Part shown: piece by piece, positions 58,447 to 64,000 of the stretch
Numbering within the stretch: position 1 is the stretch's first letter
Layout: each line of letters starts with the position of its first letter
DNA from: an uncultured Clostridia bacterium
Lineage (GTDB): Bacteria > Bacillota > Clostridia > Christensenellales > Borkfalkiaceae
Assembly (NCBI GenBank): GCA_904419075.1
Contig: CAJFQM010000011.1
Span: forward strand, 1 to 64,000
DNA: 64,000 nucleotides
Reading direction: 5' to 3'
Program-made: the position numbers and the translations under genes
The notes under the pieces: generated by a model
What the model was told of the DNA's origin: nothing
Databases searched by the model: none
Seen by the model: the letters and a program-made list of their open reading frames with translations, nothing else

Positions 58447-59847
58447 ATGACTAAGGAATTGACGAAAGGCAGTCCTTTTCGACTGATTTTCAGCTTCATG
58501 CTGCCCGTGCTCATCGGGAACATTTTCCAGCAGCTATACAATATGGCGGATACGCTGATTGTCGGACATACCGTCTCGTCGGACGCAATGGCGGGCGTGG
58601 GAAGCACGGGTTCCATCACCTTTCTCATCATCGGCTTTGCCACGGGTCTGACGTCGGGATTTGCCGTGCGTACGAGCCAGCGGTTCGGCGCGCGGGACGA
58701 AGCGGGCGTCAGAAAGAGCGTCGCCGTCTCTTTGGAATTGTGTATCCTTTTGACGGTGTTTCTGATGTCCTTGGCCATGCCCCTCGCGGGACCGCTTCTG
58801 CGGCTCATGCAGACCCCTGACAAATATTTTTCCTATGCGTATTGGTATCTGTTCATATGCTTCGGCGGAATCGGCGCGACGATTCTCTATAACATCGCCG
58901 CGGCGACGCTTCGTTCCATCGGAGATACAAAGACGCCGCTCGTCATTCTCGTCGTCTCCGCCGTTTTGAACGTCGGGCTCGATTTGCTCTTTATCGTCGT
59001 ATTCAAAATGAAATATACGGGCGCTGCGGCCGCGACCGTCATCAGTCAATTCGTCGCGGGCGTCGGCGGACTCATTTACATGTTGAAAGCCTACCCCGTT
59101 CTGCGGCCTCATCGCTCCGATTGGAAAAGTTTCCGCCTCTGGGGCGGGCATATCGCGCTGGGACTTCCCATGGCGTTGCAATTTTCCATTACGGCCATCG
59201 GCAGTATCATTCAGCAGACCGCACTCAATTCTTTGGATAAGAGTATGCCGGGCATCGTCACCGCCTATACCGCCGCCACGAAAATCAGCAACTTCGCCAC
59301 GACGCCTTTCGATGCGCTCGGCGTCACTTTTGCCACTTATGCGGGGCAGAACTTCGGCGCGAAAGAATACGGACGCATCAAGGACGGCGTGTTTGCGGGA
59401 TTGTGCTATGCGCTCGGAATCTGGGCGGTCGGTCTGGCCGTTTGCACGTTTCTCGGAAAACCGCTGACGGGAATCTTCCTCGATAAGACGACGGGCGACG
59501 CCGCTTTGTATTATAACGAGATTTTGGGCTATTCCAAAAAATATCTCGTCTTTCAGAGCGCGTTTTACGGCCCGCTCGGCGTCATCTTCGTCTACCGCAA
59601 TACTTTGCAGGGAATCGGCCGCTCGGCTTTGACGATGATCGCGGGCGTCACCGAACTCATCGGAAGGACGGTCTCTTCCTTTTTGTTCGTCAGACTGTTT
59701 GGCTTTACGGGAATCTGTCTCTCCAATCCCATGGCATGGCTCGCCGCGGATATTTTCCTCGTCACGGCTTACTATGTCATCATGCGCAAATACCGCGTTC
59801 CCCGCTCTTACGGTCTCGCAAAACTGTTCCGACGCGGAAAAAAGTAA
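58447..59847 (+). CDS. MATE family efflux transporter
   Basis: A 466-aa 12-helix exporter of the NorM/DinF-related type common in Clostridia: LTKGSPFRLIFSFMLPVLIG and QLYNMADTLIVGHTVSSDAM at the start, QQTALNSLDKSMPGIVTAYT and LGVTFATYAGQNFGA in the second half. Not closely similar to the first MATE protein (18745-20154). The start has TCGGAGAGAA upstream. Substrate unknown; export of drugs or metabolites by cation antiport is the family role. Confidence 0.94.
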   Translation: MTKELTKGSPFRLIFSFMLPVLIGNIFQQLYNMADTLIVGHTVSSDAMAGVGSTGSITFLIIGFATGLTSGFAVRTSQRFGARDEAGVRKSVAVSLELCILLTVFLMSLAMPLAGPLLRLMQTPDKYFSYAYWYLFICFGGIGATILYNIAAATLRSIGDTKTPLVILVVSAVLNVGLDLLFIVVFKMKYTGAAAATVISQFVAGVGGLIYMLKAYPVLRPHRSDWKSFRLWGGHIALGLPMALQFSITAIGSIIQQTALNSLDKSMPGIVTAYTAATKISNFATTPFDALGVTFATYAGQNFGAKEYGRIKDGVFAGLCYALGIWAVGLAVCTFLGKPLTGIFLDKTTGDAALYYNEILGYSKKYLVFQSAFYGPLGVIFVYRNTLQGIGRSALTMIAGVTELIGRTVSSFLFVRLFGFTGICLSNPMAWLAADIFLVTAYYVIMRKYRVPRSYGLAKLFRRGKK

Positions 59848-60290
59848 ATTTCACGAAACGATGATGCCCCTTTGATATCGTCGTCATAATTTAATGCTAA
59901 ACTATAAAAAGAAAAGGCGAAAGGCGGACGAAGAACGGGGCGGAGATTTTTGAAGCATTCCTATCCGAAACGTTTGTCAAGACATTTGGGTCGACAAAGA
60001 ATCGGGGAAATCGCTCTTATGTTCTTTGGCTTGGCACGCTGCTTTTTGCGGCCGTCGAGATTTTGTTGGAAATATTGGTTTGAAAAGCAACTTTCCGGCG
60101 CCCTGTTGGGGCGCCCGTTTCGTTTGTGCGGAGGGGAGGAGGAAAGTTCCGTGCCATTCGCTTGACAAACGGCCGCGCGCTGTGGTAGCATTATAATGCT
60201 CGTGCGAAACGCTTCGGGAGCGGAAAACGGCGGAATAGCGCCGAAATTTTTCCGCATAATAATCGGGAGAAAGTGAGGAGGTATAGAAGA
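59848..60290 (+). other. intergenic region with GC hairpin
   Basis: 443 nt with no convincing gene. It holds a 7-bp hairpin GGCGCCC-TGTTG-GGGCGCC (about 60098-60116), which could end transcription, and TTGACA (about 60163-60168) with TAGCAT/TATAAT 18-24 nt downstream, a possible promoter for the peptidase gene. A 71-codon frame at 59950-60165 lacks a ribosome-binding site and is not protein-like. Confidence 0.5.
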
Positions 60291-61025
60291 ATGCCTTTTG
60301 AATATTATATTATCTTTTTGGTATTGATTTTGCTTTGTGCGGTCTTTTCCGGCTGGGCGAGCATGCGCGTACATTCCGCGTACAGTGCGTTCAGTACGGA
60401 GAAAACGGCGTCTCATATGACGGGCTACGATACGGCGGTGAGGCTGCTTCGGGCAAACGGTATTTACGATGTCTCCGTCGGCAGAGTGAAGGGACGCCTG
60501 AGCGACCATTTCGATCCCCGCCGCGGCGTGGTGAATTTGTCCGACGCGACGTACGGAGACGATTCCGTGGCTGCGGTAGCGGTCGCCGCGCATGAAATCG
60601 GGCACGTGGTGCAAAAAGAGAGAGGGTATATTCCCTATAAAATCCGTACCGCTTTGGTTCCGGTCACCAATTTCGGGGCGCGTCTGGCTTTACCGCTGGT
60701 GCTCGTCGGACTGCTTCTGGATATCTTCGTGAATGCGACTTCCGCTTCCTCCGTCGGGTTCTATCTCGCGGTTGCGGGGGTAGTGCTTTACGGACTCTCG
60801 ACGCTGTTTACGCTGGTGACGCTCCCCGTGGAGTTGGACGCCAGCCGCCGCGCGAAAAAGATGCTCCTCGAAGAGGGGATTCTCGCGGAGGACGAGAAAA
60901 AGGGCGCGGGAAAAGTGCTGAGCGCGGCTGCGCTTACGTATGTCGCGGCGCTGTTGACCTCCCTCGTTTATTTTTTGCGGTTTGCGGTGTGGGTGTTCGC
61001 GCTGTTCGGACGGCGCAGAGACTGA
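60291..61025 (+). CDS. zinc metallopeptidase, YugP type (PF04298-like)
   Basis: A 244-aa membrane-bound peptidase: N-terminal helix, then SGVVNLSD-type region and the zinc motif AAHEIGHVVQ (His101, Glu102, His105) near residue 100, two or three C-terminal membrane segments and VELDASRRAKKMLLEEGIL, which is typical of this family. Its natural substrate is not known. GTGAGGAGG precedes ATG 60291; an upstream Met six codons earlier is less likely. Confidence 0.92.
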   Translation: MPFEYYIIFLVLILLCAVFSGWASMRVHSAYSAFSTEKTASHMTGYDTAVRLLRANGIYDVSVGRVKGRLSDHFDPRRGVVNLSDATYGDDSVAAVAVAAHEIGHVVQKERGYIPYKIRTALVPVTNFGARLALPLVLVGLLLDIFVNATSASSVGFYLAVAGVVLYGLSTLFTLVTLPVELDASRRAKKMLLEEGILAEDEKKGAGKVLSAAALTYVAALLTSLVYFLRFAVWVFALFGRRRD

Positions 61026-61127
61026 AAAAGCGGAAAAATTTTTCCGAAACCGCAACCCTTGAAAGAAAAAAATCTACTATGCAGGTGAACGGAGGAGTTT
61101 CGACGTTTGCATGCCGAGGAGACCCGA

Positions 61128-61685
61128 ATGACAGACGAAGAGATTGTCGAATTGTATTTTTGCCGCAATCAGACCGCTCTGTCCGCCACGGCGGAACGGT
61201 ACGGCGGATTTCTCCGTGCGGTATCCGTCAATATTTTACATAACGGCCGCGACGCGGAGGAGTGCGTCAGCGATACCTATCTCGCCTGCTGGAATACCAT
61301 ACCGCCCGAACGTCCCCGCTCCTTAAAGGCCTATGCGGGGGCGCTGTGCCGCAATATTTCTTTCGATTGCTATAAGCGTTCGCACGCGCAAAAGCGCGGC
61401 GGAGGCAGAACGGAGACGCTCCTTTCGGAGATAGAGGAATTCCTGCCCGCGGAGGAGCAGGGAAGCGATTACGAGGAAAATGTCGCCGCAGAAGCGATTA
61501 ACGATTTTCTTTCTTCCCTGAAAACGGAAGAGCGCGTGGTTTTTGTCCGTCGGTATTGGTTTTCGGACGACGTCAAAGAAATCGCAGCGCGTATGGGATT
61601 TTCCGAAAGTAAAGTAAAATCGCTGTTGTTCCGCCTTCGGGGAAAACTGAAAGAGAAATTGATCCGGGAGGGGATCGGGGTATGA
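61128..61685 (+). CDS. ECF-like RNA polymerase sigma factor
   Basis: A 185-aa sigma-70 family protein with regions 2 and 4 only: ALSATAERYGGFLRAVSVNI and DAEECVSDTYLACWNTIPP (region 2, promoter opening and -10), then EERVVFVRRYWFSDDVKEIA and GFSESKVKSLLFRLRGKL (region 4, -35 binding). GAGGAGACCCGA precedes ATG 61128. The stop overlaps the next gene, a membrane protein likely to control it. The target promoters are unknown; none of the ordinary promoters here is clearly of another type. Confidence 0.92.
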   Translation: MTDEEIVELYFCRNQTALSATAERYGGFLRAVSVNILHNGRDAEECVSDTYLACWNTIPPERPRSLKAYAGALCRNISFDCYKRSHAQKRGGGRTETLLSEIEEFLPAEEQGSDYEENVAAEAINDFLSSLKTEERVVFVRRYWFSDDVKEIAARMGFSESKVKSLLFRLRGKLKEKLIREGIGV

Positions 61686-62083
61686 GGGATAAGAAAAATT
61701 TTTCCACGCTCGGAAAAATAGACGAAAAGTTCGTCGAGGAAGCGGAATCGTATTCCGTTTCCGAGAAGGACAAAGGCAAGTCAAAGCGAGAAAGAAAGCG
61801 CGTTTTGACGAGGCGTATTTTGGGGGTGGCGGCAGCTGCCTTTGTCGTGTGTGCGGGGGTTTTGTTTTTTTCAAAGTTTTTTCTCGGAACATGGACATCG
61901 GGCGAAAACGCCGGGAATATGACCAACGCGCCCGAAGCGGACGACGTTTTGGATAAATCGGAGGACGCCGGGAACGGAACGTCCGCAGGCGGAGATTCGG
62001 TCGCTTCGGAGGATTCCGATTCTTCCGTTTCTTCCGACGCTTCGGATTCTTCGTCGGAAAGCGGGACGGAGGAGGACAACTGA
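61682..62083 (+). CDS. membrane partner of the sigma factor (putative anti-sigma)
   Basis: A 133-aa protein: a charged cytoplasmic N-terminal half (1-40), one membrane helix (about 45-67) and an extracytoplasmic tail rich in Ser, Asp and Glu (DSDSSVSSDASDSSSES). No known anti-sigma domain is recognised; the overlap with the sigma gene (ATGA) and single-pass topology suggest that it sequesters the sigma factor. The tail is short and likely disordered, so signal sensing is unclear. Confidence 0.75.
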   Translation: MRDKKNFSTLGKIDEKFVEEAESYSVSEKDKGKSKRERKRVLTRRILGVAAAAFVVCAGVLFFSKFFLGTWTSGENAGNMTNAPEADDVLDKSEDAGNGTSAGGDSVASEDSDSSVSSDASDSSSESGTEEDN

Positions 62084-62089
62084 ACGGAG

Positions 62090-62119
62090 ACGGCGCGGAT
62101 TTTCCGCGCCGTTTTTTTG
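62090..62119 (+). terminator. terminator of sigma operon
   Basis: ACGGCGCGG (62090-62098)/CCGCGCCGT (62104-62112), then TTTTTT. Confidence 0.92.
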
Positions 62120-62127
62120 TCATAAGG

Positions 62128-62156
62128 TTGACATTGCGAATCGTTCGTGGTACAAT
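62128..62156 (+). promoter_or_regulatory. promoter of GDPD-cysK operon
   Basis: TTGACA (62128-62133), 17-nt spacer, TACAAT (62151-62156). Confidence 0.85.
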
Positions 62157-62184
62157 GAACGTAAATCGGGAAAGGAGATTTTTT

Positions 62185-62904
62185 ATGAATACGATTTTGA
62201 TAGATAAGAAGGGCTGTAAAATGATCGCGCACCGCGGCGTTTCGGGGTTGGAAAAGGAGAATACCTGCGCGGCGTTCGTCGCCGCGGGCGTCAAGAGCTA
62301 TTACGGCATAGAGACCGACGTACACGTGACGGCCGACGGAAAGTATTTTGTTTTTCACGACGACAATATGAACAACATCGCGGGTGTGGATATCGATATC
62401 GAAAAGAGCAGTGCCGAGCAGCTCGAAGCGGTGCGCATGCGCGACACGGACGGAAGGACGCCCCGTTCGGATCTGGTGATTCCGACGCTGGCGGACTATA
62501 TTTCCGTTTGCCGAAAATACGATAAGGTCGCCGTTCTGGAACTGAAAAACCGCATGGAGGAAAAACATATCGCGGCGATTGCCCGCATGATAGACGATAT
62601 GGGCTGGCTGGAAAAGACGACCTTTATTTCCTTCTCCGCCGAAAATCTCATCGTTTTGCGCGGACTTTACCCGAACGCGTCCATTCAGTTTCTGACGGGA
62701 GAGGCCACCGAAGAGAATTTTTCGCTCATGAAGAAATACCGCTTCGACGCGGATCTTTGCGGGCTGTGCGTGACGGAAGAATATATTCGCCGCCTGCACG
62801 AAGCCGGACTGAAAGTCAACTGCTGGACGATAGATCGCCCCGAGGACGCCGAGGCGCTCATCGGCATGGGAGTGGATTTTATCACGACGAATATTCTGGA
62901 ATAA
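62185..62904 (+). CDS. glycerophosphodiester phosphodiesterase
   Basis: A 239-aa TIM-barrel enzyme cleaving glycerophosphodiesters to glycerol-3-phosphate and an alcohol. IAHRGVSGLEKENTCAAF (14-31), IETDVHVTADGKYFVFHDD with the metal Glu/Asp and catalytic His, and the closing VNCWTIDRPEDAEALIGMGV are family blocks. GGAAAGGAG sets the start at 62185; an upstream in-frame Met lies inside the promoter. It is co-transcribed with cysK 22 nt downstream. Confidence 0.95.
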   Translation: MNTILIDKKGCKMIAHRGVSGLEKENTCAAFVAAGVKSYYGIETDVHVTADGKYFVFHDDNMNNIAGVDIDIEKSSAEQLEAVRMRDTDGRTPRSDLVIPTLADYISVCRKYDKVAVLELKNRMEEKHIAAIARMIDDMGWLEKTTFISFSAENLIVLRGLYPNASIQFLTGEATEENFSLMKKYRFDADLCGLCVTEEYIRRLHEAGLKVNCWTIDRPEDAEALIGMGVDFITTNILE

Positions 62905-62926
62905 TCGGGAAAAGGGGAGAAAAGTT

Positions 62927-63859
62927 ATGCGATTTGAATCGATTGCGGACGCGGTGGGCGGCACCCCGCTGATAGAGCTTAAAAATATCGGACGGGAATA
63001 CAAACTTAAAGCGAAACTGTATGCGAAGGCGGAATTCATGAATCCCGCGGGCTCGGTAAAAGACAGAGTGGCCGCGGAAATTTTGGCGGACGCGGAGCGC
63101 CGCGGACTTCTGAAAGAAGGAACGACTCTGATAGAGCCGACCAGCGGGAACACGGGGATAGGGCTGGCGGCGATCGCCGCGGCGAAAGGGTATCGGCTCG
63201 TCATCGTAATGCCCGAGACGATGAGCGCAGAACGCCGTCAGATGATAGCGGCTTTCGGGGCGGAGCTCGTCCTTACGGACGGAAAAAAGGGCATGGCGGG
63301 TGCGATCGAGGAGGCGGAGCGTCTGCATAAGGAGAAAAAAAACAGCTTGATTTGCGGGCAGTTCGTCAATTCCGCCAATCCCGCGGCGCACTACAAGACG
63401 ACGGGACCGGAGATCTGGGCGGACACGGAGGGAAAAGCGGATATTTTCATCGCGGGCGTCGGAACGGGCGGAACCGTGACGGGCGTAGGACGATACTTGA
63501 AAGAGAAAAAGCCCTCGATAAAGGTGATAGCCGTAGAACCCGCTTCTTCGCCCGTATTGGAGGGCGGAAAAAGCGGTCCGCATAAGATTCAGGGCATCGG
63601 TGCGGGCTTCGTGCCGGAGATTCTCGATACGAAGATGTATGACGAAGTCGTCGGCGTGGAAGACGAAAAGGCGTATGAATGGGCGCGGATTCTGGCACGG
63701 AAAGAAGGGATTCTCGCGGGGATTTCTTCGGGCGCGGCTCTTTTTGCGGCCGTTCAGGTTTCCGCACGGAAGGAAAACGAGGGAAAAACGGCGGTGGTGC
63801 TTCTTCCCGATACGGGAGACAGGTACCTTTCCTGCGGATTGTTTGAACAAAATAGTTGA
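62927..63859 (+). CDS. cysK: cysteine synthase A (O-acetylserine sulfhydrylase)
   Basis: A 310-aa PLP enzyme making cysteine from O-acetylserine and sulfide. PLP lysine Lys45 in NPAGSVKDRVA; the substrate loop TSGNTGIGLA; GVGTGGTVTGVGRYL, the phosphate-binding glycine loop; KIQGIGAGFVPEIL near the C-terminus as in CysK. AAAAGGGGAG precedes the ATG. The product feeds the cysteine desulfurase encoded 11 kb upstream, though no shared control is visible. Confidence 0.97.
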   Translation: MRFESIADAVGGTPLIELKNIGREYKLKAKLYAKAEFMNPAGSVKDRVAAEILADAERRGLLKEGTTLIEPTSGNTGIGLAAIAAAKGYRLVIVMPETMSAERRQMIAAFGAELVLTDGKKGMAGAIEEAERLHKEKKNSLICGQFVNSANPAAHYKTTGPEIWADTEGKADIFIAGVGTGGTVTGVGRYLKEKKPSIKVIAVEPASSPVLEGGKSGPHKIQGIGAGFVPEILDTKMYDEVVGVEDEKAYEWARILARKEGILAGISSGAALFAAVQVSARKENEGKTAVVLLPDTGDRYLSCGLFEQNS

Positions 63860-63954
63860 CGGTAAAGACCGCGGGCTTCGTTCCCGAAATTTTAAGATAA
63901 CAATTTTATGTTTGAGGATAATCGATAAAAAATCGGAAACTTTCCGTGATTTCC

Positions 63955-63983
63955 TTGCTTTTTTCGGGAAAATCATATATAAT
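63955..63983 (+). promoter_or_regulatory. promoter at the window end
   Basis: TTGCTT (63955-63960), 17-nt spacer, TATAAT (63978-63983). Only four nt separate the -10 from an ATG at 63988. Confidence 0.7.
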
Positions 63984-63987
63984 AACT

Positions 63988-64000
63988 ATGTACGAAAAAC
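63988..64000 (+). CDS. possible start of a leaderless gene, cut by the window end
   Basis: ATG TAC GAA AAA begins directly after a good promoter with no room for a Shine-Dalgarno. With four codons visible nothing can be said about the product; it could also be untranslated leader. Confidence 0.3.

Noticed and set aside
59950-60165. 71-codon frame before the zinc peptidase
   Set aside because: No start signal, odd composition, overlaps a GC hairpin.
1-64000. tRNA, rRNA, tmRNA, insertion sequences, prophage
   Set aside because: I looked for tRNA TPsiC-like GGTTCGAATCC, transposase and integrase motifs and terminal inverted repeats by eye and found none; a tRNAscan-SE and ISfinder run would settle this.

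Overview
The window looks like chromosomal DNA of an endospore-forming member of the Clostridia (Bacillota). Support: conserved Firmicute gene blocks (spoIVFA-spoIVFB-rng-rplU-rpmA; tig-clpP-clpX-lon-engB; metG-tatD-rsmA; trmN6-rsmI), spore genes (spoIVFA/B, spmA/B), strong AGGAGG ribosome-binding sites, sigma-A type promoters with 17-bp spacers, lipobox lipoproteins and a GTP-type PEP carboxykinase. A lineage close to Christensenellales is my guess only. I see no rRNA, tRNA, CRISPR array, transposase or integrase.

Layout. 0-8 kb: a collagen-like/InlB-like lipoprotein, a TBADH-type secondary alcohol dehydrogenase, an SDR oxidoreductase, a compact Cas4/RecB-like protein, a VWA lipoprotein, a SHOCT membrane protein and a D-2-hydroxyacid dehydrogenase. 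8-12 kb: an NAD operon (nadB-nadC-niaR plus a ligand-depleted metallo-beta-lactamase-fold protein) whose promoter is overlapped by a 26-bp palindrome that fits a NiaR operator. 12-13.4 kb: a decaying regulator patch with an XRE pseudogene broken by one amber codon, its intact paralogue, and a three-repeat HTH gene whose middle repeat is out of frame. 13.4-18.6 kb: spoIVFA-spoIVFB (sigma-E-like promoter), RNase E/G and L21/L27. L27 carries a Prp-type N-terminal extension but no prp gene lies beside it. 18.7-24.3 kb: MATE exporter, serpin lipoprotein, CmpB-like membrane protein, RqcH. 24.5-33.7 kb: tig-clpP-clpX, a structured leader or ncRNA, lon-engB, a divergent sugar transferase, a nucleotidyltransferase and two coupled tiny membrane proteins. 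33.8-39.6 kb: NlpC/P60 lipoprotein, an apparently leaderless PHP phosphatase, a large orphan N6-adenine methyltransferase with a 69-aa partner, a HAD phosphatase and a DUF4926-like protein. 39.6-43.3 kb: pckA, a possible minus-strand RNA, spmA-spmB. 43.5-49.2 kb: metG-tatD-radical SAM, a frame-broken small gene, rsmA and an apparently leaderless PAP2 phosphatase. 49.4-55.3 kb: EF-G-like GTPase, cysteine desulfurase, Dabb protein, ferredoxin, trmN6, rsmI. 55.6-64 kb: a 896-aa lipoprotein, a second MATE exporter, a zinc peptidase, an ECF-like sigma factor with a membrane partner, GDPD and cysK.

The genes are mostly housekeeping: protein quality control (trigger factor, ClpXP, Lon, RqcH), translation (MetG, RsmA, RsmI, TrmN6, L21, L27, EngB), NAD and cysteine/Fe-S supply (NadBC, CysK, cysteine desulfurase, ferredoxin), sporulation and envelope lipoproteins. 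The most unusual signals are: (1) several promoters whose -10 box abuts the ATG with no Shine-Dalgarno; (2) two genes whose protein-like frame switches by -1 across the same GAAAAAG run; (3) the one-codon amber pseudogene beside its intact paralogue; (4) the orphan methyltransferase with a tiny partner; and (5) two candidate structured RNAs, beside lon and beside pckA.
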